The notes under the pieces: generated by a model
The model's input: only the letters and a program-made list of their open reading frames with translations
Told to the model about the DNA's origin: nothing
Database searches by the model: none
NCBI RefSeq assembly: GCF_001718835.1
Contig: NZ_CP013443.1
Coordinates: 1,364,001 to 1,428,000, forward strand
Origin: Burkholderia cepacia
GTDB taxonomy: Bacteria; Pseudomonadota; Gammaproteobacteria; Burkholderiales; Burkholderiaceae
DNA: 64,000 bases
Reading direction: 5' to 3'
Shown here: positions 57,523 to 64,000 of the stretch, in pieces
Numbering within the stretch: position 1 is the stretch's first letter
Layout of the letters: each line of letters begins with the position of its first letter
Position numbers and translations under genes: made by a program

Positions 57523-57549
57523 GCCCGCCATGCAAATGGCGGGCTTTTT
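57523..57549 (+). terminator. Rho-independent terminator of the small gene
   Basis: A perfect nine-base-pair stem GCCCGCCAT / ATGGCGGGC with a GCAA tetraloop, followed by TTTTTGCTTT. Confidence 0.88.
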
Positions 57550-57722
57550 GCTTTCTGCACGCTTACAGGTTGCAAGCGTTTGTGTGCATGGCCGCAATAT
57601 CCCGCCAAATGCCTTGGCGCAGTAATCCGGGCTCGGCATAATCGGGGCCGCGCTTCCGGGCGGCCCACCGCGTCGTCCGGAATTCCTTTCCGCTTTTGAT
57701 CTGTTTTTTAGAGGACCGACGC

Positions 57723-58553
57723 GTGAGTCTCTGGTTTCTGGTATTCCTGAGCGTCCTGCAGGGCGTCACCGAACTCTTTCCCGTCAGCAGCCTTGGCCAT
57801 ACGCTGCTCGTGCCGGCGCTGTTCGGCATGCACATCGACAAGCACGCACCGCAACTGCTGCCGTTCCTCGTTGCGCTCCACCTCGGCACCGCACTGGCGC
57901 TGCTGTGGTATTTCCGCGCACGCTGGATCGCGCTGATCGGCGGCTTCTTCGCGCAGCTCGGCGGCCGCAAGAACGACGACGGGCACCTGATGTGGGCGCT
58001 CATCATCGGTACGATCCCGACCGGCATCGTCGGGCTGCTCCTCGAGAAGCGCATCGAACGCGTGTTCCACGACCTGCGGATCGTCGCGATCGCGCTGATC
58101 GTGAACGGCGTGCTGCTGTGGCTCGGCGATCGCATCCAGCGTAGCCGCGCGCATCAGGCGCCCGAAAAGATGACGTTCAAGCAGGCGTTCTTCGTGGGTC
58201 TCGCGCAGATCGGCGCGCTGATTCCGGGTTTCTCGCGCAGCGGGCTGACGATGATCGCCGGCAATGCGGCGGGGCTGACGGCGGAGAAGGCCGCGGAATT
58301 CTCGTTCCTGCTCGGTACGCCGATCATCTTCGCGGCGGGTGTGCTCGAATTGCCGAAGCTGTTCCATGCGCGCGACCAGCTCGCCGATGCGCTGCTCGGC
58401 GGCGTGCTGACGGCGATCGCCGCGTACCTGAGCGTGCGGTTCCTGATGCGCTATTTCGAAGGGCGTGGCCGGCTGGCTTCGTTCGGCGTGTATTGCGTGA
58501 TCGCCGGCGTGTTCTGCCTCGGCTGGTTCATGCTGCATCCGCAGCCGGTGTGA
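57723..58553 (+). CDS. uppP: Undecaprenyl-diphosphate phosphatase
   Basis: A 276-residue BacA/UppP membrane enzyme that recycles undecaprenyl diphosphate to the phosphate needed by peptidoglycan and O-antigen carriers. The signatures are 'LQGVTELFPVSSLGHTLL' and 'LIPGFSRSGLTMIAGNAAGL'. A GTG at 57723 (MSLWFLVFLSVLQG) follows AGAGGA and is the expected start. Confidence 0.94.
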   Translation: MSLWFLVFLSVLQGVTELFPVSSLGHTLLVPALFGMHIDKHAPQLLPFLVALHLGTALALLWYFRARWIALIGGFFAQLGGRKNDDGHLMWALIIGTIPTGIVGLLLEKRIERVFHDLRIVAIALIVNGVLLWLGDRIQRSRAHQAPEKMTFKQAFFVGLAQIGALIPGFSRSGLTMIAGNAAGLTAEKAAEFSFLLGTPIIFAAGVLELPKLFHARDQLADALLGGVLTAIAAYLSVRFLMRYFEGRGRLASFGVYCVIAGVFCLGWFMLHPQPV

Positions 58554-58602
58554 CGCGGTGGGGCGATCCTTCATGACTTTCATGGGGATCGGGTATAATT
58601 TC

Positions 58603-58629
58603 GGGCTCGGCTTCATGCCGGGCCCGTTT
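58603..58629 (+). terminator. Terminator after uppP
   Basis: A nine-base-pair stem (GGGCTCGGC / GCCGGGCCC, one T:G pair) with a TTCAT loop, then GTTTTG. A TATAAT at 58594-58599 lies right before it, so it could instead serve a very short transcript. Confidence 0.7.
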
Positions 58630-58699
58630 TGTTGTCGAGGGTGCTTTTTTCCTCTCTTGCGCGGGCTGCCAGCGTTGAACCCGTGTCTTCTTCCCCAGA

Positions 58700-58776
58700 C
58701 CGCCCTTAGCTCAGCTGGATAGAGCAACGGCCTTCTAAGCCGTAGGTCACACGTTCGAGTCGTGTAGGGCGGGCCA
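58700..58776 (+). tRNA. tRNA-Arg (anticodon UCU)
   Basis: A full cloverleaf: acceptor CCGCCCT / AGGGCGG, D arm 'AGCTCAGCTGGATAGAGC', anticodon arm ACGGC-CTTCTAA-GCCGT with anticodon TCT, T arm ACACG-TTCGAGT-CGTGT, discriminator G and encoded CCA. 77 bases. Confidence 0.95.
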
Positions 58777-58899
58777 GAATTTCCTGAAAGTCAACGAGTT
58801 GTGAATCGAGCAAACTGCTCGGTTGCATGCCGGTCGGCGTGCGCAATTTCACTCACCGTACTCAGAGTGTGTTCGCATTCTAGCGATCATCCCTGCTTC

Positions 58900-59115
58900 C
58901 ACCTACGCGATGACTCATGCACGAGAGATGGCGGGATAGACCCACACGTGCTGCTCGCTCGACGTTTTCGAAGTAGATGCCGGCGGCGACTCGTCCGCGA
59001 GCAGCACACCTGTTGCAGGGTGGCTTGACGGAGGGCGTCGACCAGCGATTGAAGCTGCATGCCGGACTTGCTCACCCAGGCTCCCAGCATGGATTTCGGG
59101 ATGACCAGGGCGGTT
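58900..59115 (-). pseudogene. IS66-family transposase (TnpC) relic
   Basis: On the minus strand one frame reads 'MLGAWVSKSGMQLQSLVDAL' and then 'RQATLQQ', typical of the central part of IS66 TnpC. The match then moves to another frame, 'VLLADESPPASTSKTSSEQH' and 'VWVYPAI', equivalent to the 'H-A-D-E-T-P ... K-T ... V-W-x-Y' segment of these transposases. So only about 70 residues remain, broken by a frameshift. No inverted repeats are seen. It marks past mobile DNA on the 3' side of tRNA-Arg. Confidence 0.75.
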
Positions 59116-59720
59116 CATCGCGGATTAGTCGCTTAGTAATAGCGATGCAGTGATTTATCAATATTTTGATCTAGTGCGCCTTTTCAGGAATTTCCGAGTG
59201 CGCGGCATCGGCGTGAAAATGCTTTTCAAATTTCCTGTCGAATTGGTGTGGGTTGCCTAAAGCGGCGAGGATGTTGGTCTCATAGTTCCCGGTAATAGAG
59301 TGCCATTCTGTAGCCACAGCTGCCTCTGATCCATTTAAGAAATGTCGAACGTCGTACTATCTCGACCTGCAAAGATTTGCGTCGGGCGGCGCCGCGCGTT
59401 ACGCGTCGGAGCGCGCACGGCGACACCGATGCTTCCCGGTAACCGGGAGCGCTTTGGAGGTTGCGAATTCCTGAATAATATTGTTCATTATCTTTGTTGT
59501 TTGCGGAAATGCATTCTGCATAGCAACGGAATGTCGAATTATTTCGATAAATGTCGCGTAATTCGGTGAGGATGATTGGTAAAAACCCATAAGCACAAAA
59601 TGTCTTGTAGTATCTGCCTGCCAACAATTCTACAGCCGATCGACGATTGCTGATCGAGTGACTATCGCTTGTTGAGCTGCGTGAAAAAATCGGCTACGCA
59701 AATACTCTTTCGAGGGAAAG
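59116..59720. other. AT-richer region without a recognised gene
   Basis: About 600 bases with low G+C and A/T tracts. A minus-strand frame at 59280-59627 (115 codons) has no recognisable domain, ribosome binding site or codon bias, so it is not called. A near-perfect 16-base palindrome lies at 59472-59487. Confidence 0.45.
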
Positions 59721-60101
59721 ATGAGACTTCGCGTCTTCTTATGCCTGTTGTTGTTCACCGCAAGCGTGAACGCCCAACTGCTGCTCATGATCTCGAATGA
59801 CGCTGATCGAGAGTTGTATCTGGAAAAGCAGTCGGTTCGTCCCATGAATGATGGTCAGGTTGCATTCACCCTACGGTCTGTATTCAAGGAGGGGCGCAGG
59901 CCCGTCGGAGCGACCGAAATCGTCGGGATTGCCGAAACCGATTACACAATAGATTGCGGTCGGCGGGCCATTCAGGAGGCGCAGACGCAGTATGTGTCTG
60001 ACGAGGCCAAGACCGTCGGATATGCTCCGCACAGAATCCACGGATGGTCGACGATCCGTCACGGGAGCGACTTCGATGCGATTCGCAAAAAGCTCTGTTA
60101 A
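59721..60101 (+). CDS. Small secreted protein, surface-adhesin E-like pattern
   Basis: A 126-residue protein with a Sec signal (MRLRVFLCLLLFTASVNAQ). The mature chain has 'ADRELYLEKQSVRPMNDGQV' with 'TDYTIDCGRRAIQEAQTQYV', the strand order (one 'Y-x-D' type start, then 'Y-x-I-D-C' and 'x-Y') of small adhesin-E-like periplasmic proteins; the match is weak. The stop overlaps the next gene by 26 bases. GAGGGAAAG precedes the ATG. Confidence 0.65.
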   Translation: MRLRVFLCLLLFTASVNAQLLLMISNDADRELYLEKQSVRPMNDGQVAFTLRSVFKEGRRPVGATEIVGIAETDYTIDCGRRAIQEAQTQYVSDEAKTVGYAPHRIHGWSTIRHGSDFDAIRKKLC

Positions 60102-62355
60102 GAGCGCGGCCGTCGAGGACGGTGCCGTGCTGGCGCAGACTGTGTCTCCGAATCGTGTCCCCGGCGTGACTCTGGCGACCTTCTCCATCATCGTTACCTT
60201 CGTTCTCGTTTCGCTCTTCGTTTGTATCTTTGTCGATCGAACGATGCGTGACGCGAAAGCGGCTGCGGACTCGGCTGCATTCACCAGGGCGACTTTGGTT
60301 GCAAAATCCTACGCCTCCTATCTTTCCGAGCGTGCTTCATCGGTCGACCTCCTGGCACGAACGGTGGCCTTTGAGTTTGAGAAGACAAACGGAACGCTAG
60401 ACCTGAATCATCTCGTCAACGAAGGGTTGATCGTTCCCTCCGAGGAGACGTTGGTAACCTTGGTAGATGCACAGGGACTCGTTACCAAGTCATGGCCGAC
60501 GCCGGCGATCCGCCGGGTACACCTGAGCGATCGTGAGCACTTCGTGGTACAGAAGAACAGCCCTCGTGACGACCTCTTCATTAGTGCCCCGGTGCTAGGG
60601 CGAGTCTCAAAGAAAACGACGATTCAGTTCACCCGAAAGCTCACTTTGCAAAGCGAGACTTTTGCGGGGATCGTCGTCGTATCACAACCGCCGTCCTTCT
60701 TTACCAAGACTTTCGCGAACCACGCGAACCTCGGCGCGGATGGGGAGTTGCTTGTCTTCCGGTCGGATGGAACTCGGTTGGTCAGTGCAACGGCCGATGG
60801 GACGGTCACCAGTATTGGCCTGCCACTGTCGCTCTATCCAGAAAGCACCCGGTCACATTTGCTTTATCGCGATCCACTTGACCAACATACTCGGCTGTAC
60901 ATTCGCCAGCCGGTGCCCGGACTCCCCTTAATTGCAGTTATTGCGCTGTCGGCCAATGACTTTTACACGGACTACAAGCAACGTCGAGTTGCTTACTGGG
61001 GCTGGGCTGCGCTACTTGTATTTTCGATGGCGGTGGTCGCGTATCTTGCAATTTTCGCGACGCGGAGGGTGTTGACCGAACGCGCTCGAATGCAGGGACT
61101 CGCCGAGACCGATGCATTGACAGGGTTGGGAAATCGCCGGGCTCTTGATCGTTACTTGCGGGTCGCGGCCTCCGACTCAAGGAACCAGGTCGCCTTGGTG
61201 CTCGTGGACATCCGCGGGTTTGCGGCGCTGGATACAAAGCATGGCGCGGACGCAAGCGACGACTTGCTGACGATGGTAGCCGTTCGCCTGCGCGGTCTCG
61301 CGCTTCCGGGCGAACTGGTTTCGCGAATTCGCGATCAGCATTTCACGATTGCGTTCAGCGGTCGCGAGGTCGAGGCCCGAGCGCTCGCGTTCGTTCGATC
61401 CGCGATCGAAGCCTTCGGCCGTCCCGTTCAGTTTCATGGAAACAGCGAGGTCGTCAAGTTCTCCTTTGGCGTTGCGACTTCTGGTAGCGAACTGGCGCAG
61501 ACCGGCGAACTTCAGGCAAAAGCTGAATGTGCGCTTGACTTGGCCAACCAGGTTGCAACGAACACGGGCGGTACCGAGTATCGTGTCTATGAGCAATGGA
61601 TGCTCGATCTCCAAGGCGCCAATACCGAATTTGAGTTTGATCTCGACAATGCGGTTCGGCAACGCGAAGGAATCGCGCCCGGCTATTCACCGATCGCGTC
61701 GGTCTCGAAAAATTGCATCACCGGCTCGATGGTCGACCCGGTATGGAGCCGCGCCGACAATCAGCGGCTCTCGGCCGAAGAGTTCATGCCTGCTGCGGTA
61801 AAGCTTGGCCTGTCCCAATTCATATGGCTTCAAACGATCGAGGCAGCCACCAGATCGATTGGCGAACACGCCGCGCAAGATCTTCGGATCACGATTCGGG
61901 TCCCAGCAAAATTCATTACGGATGCCGATGCAATACGCCTGATTACGTCCGACGTTGTCGCATCAACCCGGATCGGCCTGGCACTCACCGGTGTCGAGGA
62001 TCACGCGAGCCAGAGCAGCGTTTTTGCGCAAGCACAGAGTCTTCGCTCGCTCGGCGTATCGATTTACCTCGTGATCGACACAAGTCATTGCATCCCGATC
62101 CACGTGCTGACCAAGCTGGCGATCGATGGCATCGTTATCGAAGGCGCGATGCTTGACTCGTTGACTACCACCGACACAGCGCCGGCATTCATCGCTGCGT
62201 TGTTGTCGACCGCCGATGAGCTGGGATGGAAGGTCATTGTTGGACCGGTCGAGCAGAAAGCACAATGGGAGTGGTTGACGAGGCATCCGGGCGACATTGA
62301 AGCTTGGGGGACATGCGTCGGAGAAACCTCTGCCGTTGCCCCGACGATTCAGTAG
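60076..62355 (+). CDS. Membrane sensor with degenerate GGDEF and EAL domains
   Basis: A 759-residue protein. Helices at 29-53 and 306-329 enclose a periplasmic Cache-like sensor with 'HLSDREHFVVQKNSPRDDLF'. Residues 340-505 are a GGDEF fold ('AETDALTGLGNRRALDRYL') whose signature is Arg-Asp-Gln-His-Phe (419-423), so no cyclase activity is expected. Residues 515-750 are an EAL fold whose motif reads Met-Val-Asp (552-554), with other metal ligands also lost, so no hydrolase activity is expected. It may bind c-di-GMP, RNA or a partner protein instead. It overlaps the small secreted protein gene and lies 12 bases before a LuxR-type regulator. Confidence 0.85.
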   Translation: MRFAKSSVKSAAVEDGAVLAQTVSPNRVPGVTLATFSIIVTFVLVSLFVCIFVDRTMRDAKAAADSAAFTRATLVAKSYASYLSERASSVDLLARTVAFEFEKTNGTLDLNHLVNEGLIVPSEETLVTLVDAQGLVTKSWPTPAIRRVHLSDREHFVVQKNSPRDDLFISAPVLGRVSKKTTIQFTRKLTLQSETFAGIVVVSQPPSFFTKTFANHANLGADGELLVFRSDGTRLVSATADGTVTSIGLPLSLYPESTRSHLLYRDPLDQHTRLYIRQPVPGLPLIAVIALSANDFYTDYKQRRVAYWGWAALLVFSMAVVAYLAIFATRRVLTERARMQGLAETDALTGLGNRRALDRYLRVAASDSRNQVALVLVDIRGFAALDTKHGADASDDLLTMVAVRLRGLALPGELVSRIRDQHFTIAFSGREVEARALAFVRSAIEAFGRPVQFHGNSEVVKFSFGVATSGSELAQTGELQAKAECALDLANQVATNTGGTEYRVYEQWMLDLQGANTEFEFDLDNAVRQREGIAPGYSPIASVSKNCITGSMVDPVWSRADNQRLSAEEFMPAAVKLGLSQFIWLQTIEAATRSIGEHAAQDLRITIRVPAKFITDADAIRLITSDVVASTRIGLALTGVEDHASQSSVFAQAQSLRSLGVSIYLVIDTSHCIPIHVLTKLAIDGIVIEGAMLDSLTTTDTAPAFIAALLSTADELGWKVIVGPVEQKAQWEWLTRHPGDIEAWGTCVGETSAVAPTIQ

Positions 62356-62366
62356 GGGCGTGCGCC

Positions 62367-63383
62367 ATGACCACCGCCTGGGACACTGTCGACCTTCCGT
62401 TGGACACGCTGCGCGTATTACCTATTCCGCTCCCGAACGGACAGGTGTTACTGAGCGTGCGCGGCACGGCGCGCGCCGGCTATGTCCTCGAGCGCCGAAG
62501 GATGTTCAGAGGAGCGCACCAGTCCATCCAACGGCTGTTCATCGACAGCCAAACCGACGCCATTGGTTCGTTCACTGCAAACGAACCCGTTATTCCCGCG
62601 CCACGCCAACGTTACGCGCATGTTCTGGACGCCATGCGTGGCACTTCAGTCCACGCGGACCGAGAGAATTTGCCGCCAATCGATTCAAGCACGGATGCAA
62701 TTCAACTCTTGAGCCGGGTTCGCATGGAGTGTGCCCAAATTGGCGTGCGCGAATCGCTTTACCATGTGCTCATACTCGACGGGGACAACGACAAGGTCGT
62801 TGTTCACGATACGTTGATCATCGGCTCGGCTGCGGCCGCCTGGTCGCAGCTCTACGCAAATAATGCGTGGTTCCGCACCGACCCTGTGGTTCAACAGGCG
62901 CGACGGCACAATTATCAACCGGTTCTGGCGTCCCAAAACAGCAGCCTGCCGCCTGAGCACTGGTTTCATCGCATCGGCGAAATTCCGGGTTTTGAAAGCA
63001 GCGTGGCGTTCCTGGCCCGCCACGAGAATGCCATCGGCGTACTCCACGTCGCATCGGCGCTCCCCGCCAATCTCGCGGAACCTGCGCTGCTCGTCCATCG
63101 CCAACTGCTTACTTCGCTGACCACCGACATACTCGTCAAATACACGTCATTACATCGCGCAGAAACGGCCTCAAAGGTTCCGTTCGATCCGGTCGAGCAG
63201 AAAATTGCCGGGCTGTTAGCGAAGGGGCTCAAAGCCACGGAGATTGAGCAACGCCTCCAGATCTCACATTCCGCATTCAGGAGCGCATGCCGCTCCATCA
63301 ACGGCAAGATGGGGTTGCATGACATCCGACTCAGCATCAAGTCCGCAAAGGCGCGCGGTTTGATCGGTTCGTCTTATGACTAG
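62367..63383 (+). CDS. LuxR-type transcriptional regulator with autoinducer-binding-like domain
   Basis: A 338-residue regulator. The central part (about 110-250) has the layout of the autoinducer-binding domain: 'WSQLYANNAWFRTDPVVQQA' supplies Trp, Tyr and the Asp-Pro pair seen in LuxR/TraR, and 'GFESSVAFLARHENAIGVLH' the later Gly; the second conserved Trp is not obvious. The C-terminal HTH (275-338) has 'VEQKIAGLLAKGLKATEIEQ' and 'SINGKMGLHDIRLSIKSAKA', a diverged GerE-type domain. No luxI-type synthase gene is in the window, so it would be a solo. It is probably cotranscribed with the GGDEF-EAL gene. Confidence 0.78.
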   Translation: MTTAWDTVDLPLDTLRVLPIPLPNGQVLLSVRGTARAGYVLERRRMFRGAHQSIQRLFIDSQTDAIGSFTANEPVIPAPRQRYAHVLDAMRGTSVHADRENLPPIDSSTDAIQLLSRVRMECAQIGVRESLYHVLILDGDNDKVVVHDTLIIGSAAAAWSQLYANNAWFRTDPVVQQARRHNYQPVLASQNSSLPPEHWFHRIGEIPGFESSVAFLARHENAIGVLHVASALPANLAEPALLVHRQLLTSLTTDILVKYTSLHRAETASKVPFDPVEQKIAGLLAKGLKATEIEQRLQISHSAFRSACRSINGKMGLHDIRLSIKSAKARGLIGSSYD

Positions 63384-63537
63384 ATGAAATGGGAGGGTAT
63401 GCCTTAATTGGCATTTTATCTAAAGAAAGTGTGGGTCGGCAGTAAGTAAGCTTCGTCTCAAGGTAGGCGCGCGCACTATCGGATATTCCTTAAAGGTCAT
63501 GCGCGAGTCGGTTTCTTCGGGGAGAAAATGAAGCTTA

Positions 63538-64000
63538 CGGACATTGTGATGATGTGCTTTCTTGCCGGCGCTGCGATCGGCACGGCGAGCGCACATGACT
63601 CGATCGCGAATAGAACTGTTCCCGAAACTTGGGGCGTCGCTACGTCATATCCGGGCGACACGGTGTCGGGGCATGCTGCTGCCGACTTCGCACGCTTTCT
63701 GAATGCGGCGACACATTCGCAACACCATGCGGCGCCGATCTTCAACACGAAGACCTTGCCGGCCTCCCTGATTTCGGCATCCAATTCCGTTCCATTTGCC
63801 TTGCTGTTTGCCAGCGACCTCTCGAATGACGAACGCATCCTTGCGCTATCCATTCGCCCGTATGAGGTGAAATCGATCGATGAAGCACTGGAAATGGCGC
63901 GCTTGGCGAAACCTGCCTATCGTGTTGCCCTCGAACATCACGACCTCGTGTTGCTGGCCGTGATTCCATGGCCTCCAACGGGTCTGTGGTCTCGCGCTCA
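63538..64000 (+). CDS. TRAP transporter substrate-binding protein, DctP type, 3' end outside the window
   Basis: The visible 154 residues start with a Sec signal (MKLTDIVMMCFLAGAAIGTA then SA). The mature chain 'WGVATSYPGDTVSGHAAADF' and the later 'VALEHHDLVLLAVIPWPPTG' match the DctP-family solute receptors of TRAP transporters, which bind carboxylates in the periplasm. GGGGAGA precedes the ATG. The membrane subunits would lie beyond base 64000. Confidence 0.7.

Larger units (their letters stand above)
57227..57722 (+). other. Intergenic region before uppP with a small gene candidate
   Basis: 496 bases. A promoter-like pair (TTTGCA at 57334-57339 and GATAAT at 57356-57361, 16-base spacer) leads to a 28-codon frame at 57411 and a terminator at 57523. 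The rest up to uppP holds no other recognisable feature. Confidence 0.5.

Noticed and set aside
59280..59627. A 115-codon minus-strand frame after the IS66 relic
   Set aside because: No domain, no start signal, and its composition fits noncoding AT-richer DNA; a transposase fragment is possible but could not be recognised.
58777..64000. Direct repeat of the tRNA-Arg 3' end as attR
   Set aside because: No second copy of the T-arm or acceptor sequence was found by eye in the window; it may lie further right.

Overview
The window looks like a piece of the main chromosome of a Burkholderia species, probably of the Burkholderia cepacia complex (Betaproteobacteria). The grounds are very high GC with strong third-position G/C bias, long antisense shadow reading frames, the gene order rlmE-ftsH-folP-glmM-pstSCAB-phoU-phoB-phoR with divergent ppk and ppx, and an ornithine-lipid acyltransferase (OlsB). 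No database search was possible; family names rest on motifs and remembered homologues.

Layout. 1-4402: end of a methyltransferase, gloB, the lytic transglycosylase mltD and an MFS transporter. 4560-10565: carA, a LysE-type exporter, carB and greA. 10580-16864: a DUF4149 membrane protein, yhbY (minus strand), rlmE, ftsH, folP, glmM. 17217-27951: a phosphate block with two Pho boxes, pstS-pstC-pstA-pstB-phoU-phoB-phoR, then ppk (minus strand, with an apparent one-base frameshift) and divergent ppx. These genes sense, import and store phosphate. 27991-28422: a small secreted protein.

28829-47724 is the main accessory region: an aryl-polyene (APE-type) biosynthetic cluster. Seventeen tightly packed plus-strand genes (29101-45562), most overlapping by a few bases, encode a truncated ketosynthase-like protein, an acyltransferase, two acyl carrier proteins, a membrane protein, an acyl-activating ligase fused to a hotdog dehydratase, a glycosyltransferase fused to an acyltransferase, an aromatic amino-acid ammonia-lyase, a thioesterase, a LolA-like carrier, an RND/MMPL exporter, a ketosynthase, a dehydratase, a ketoreductase, two more ketosynthases and a lipoprotein. 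A minus-strand methyltransferase and a divergent flavin-dependent halogenase-like enzyme follow. The inferred route is: the lyase makes an aryl acrylic acid, the ligase loads it on an ACP, the type II PKS extends and dehydrates it to a conjugated polyene, and the product is attached to a lipid and moved to the outer membrane.

47790-58553: two secreted proteins of unknown function, tRNA-Pro(UGG), sixA, olsB, small genes, a MATE exporter, a DUF2288 protein, an acyl-CoA synthetase, an NlpD-like LysM protein, an aldose-epimerase-like protein, a candidate 28-residue membrane peptide with its own terminator, and uppP. 58700-64000: tRNA-Arg(UCU) followed by visibly less GC-biased DNA with an IS66 transposase relic, a small secreted protein, a membrane GGDEF-EAL protein with both catalytic signatures degenerate, a LuxR-type regulator and the start of a DctP-type TRAP binding protein cut by the window end. 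This right end looks like horizontally acquired DNA at a tRNA.
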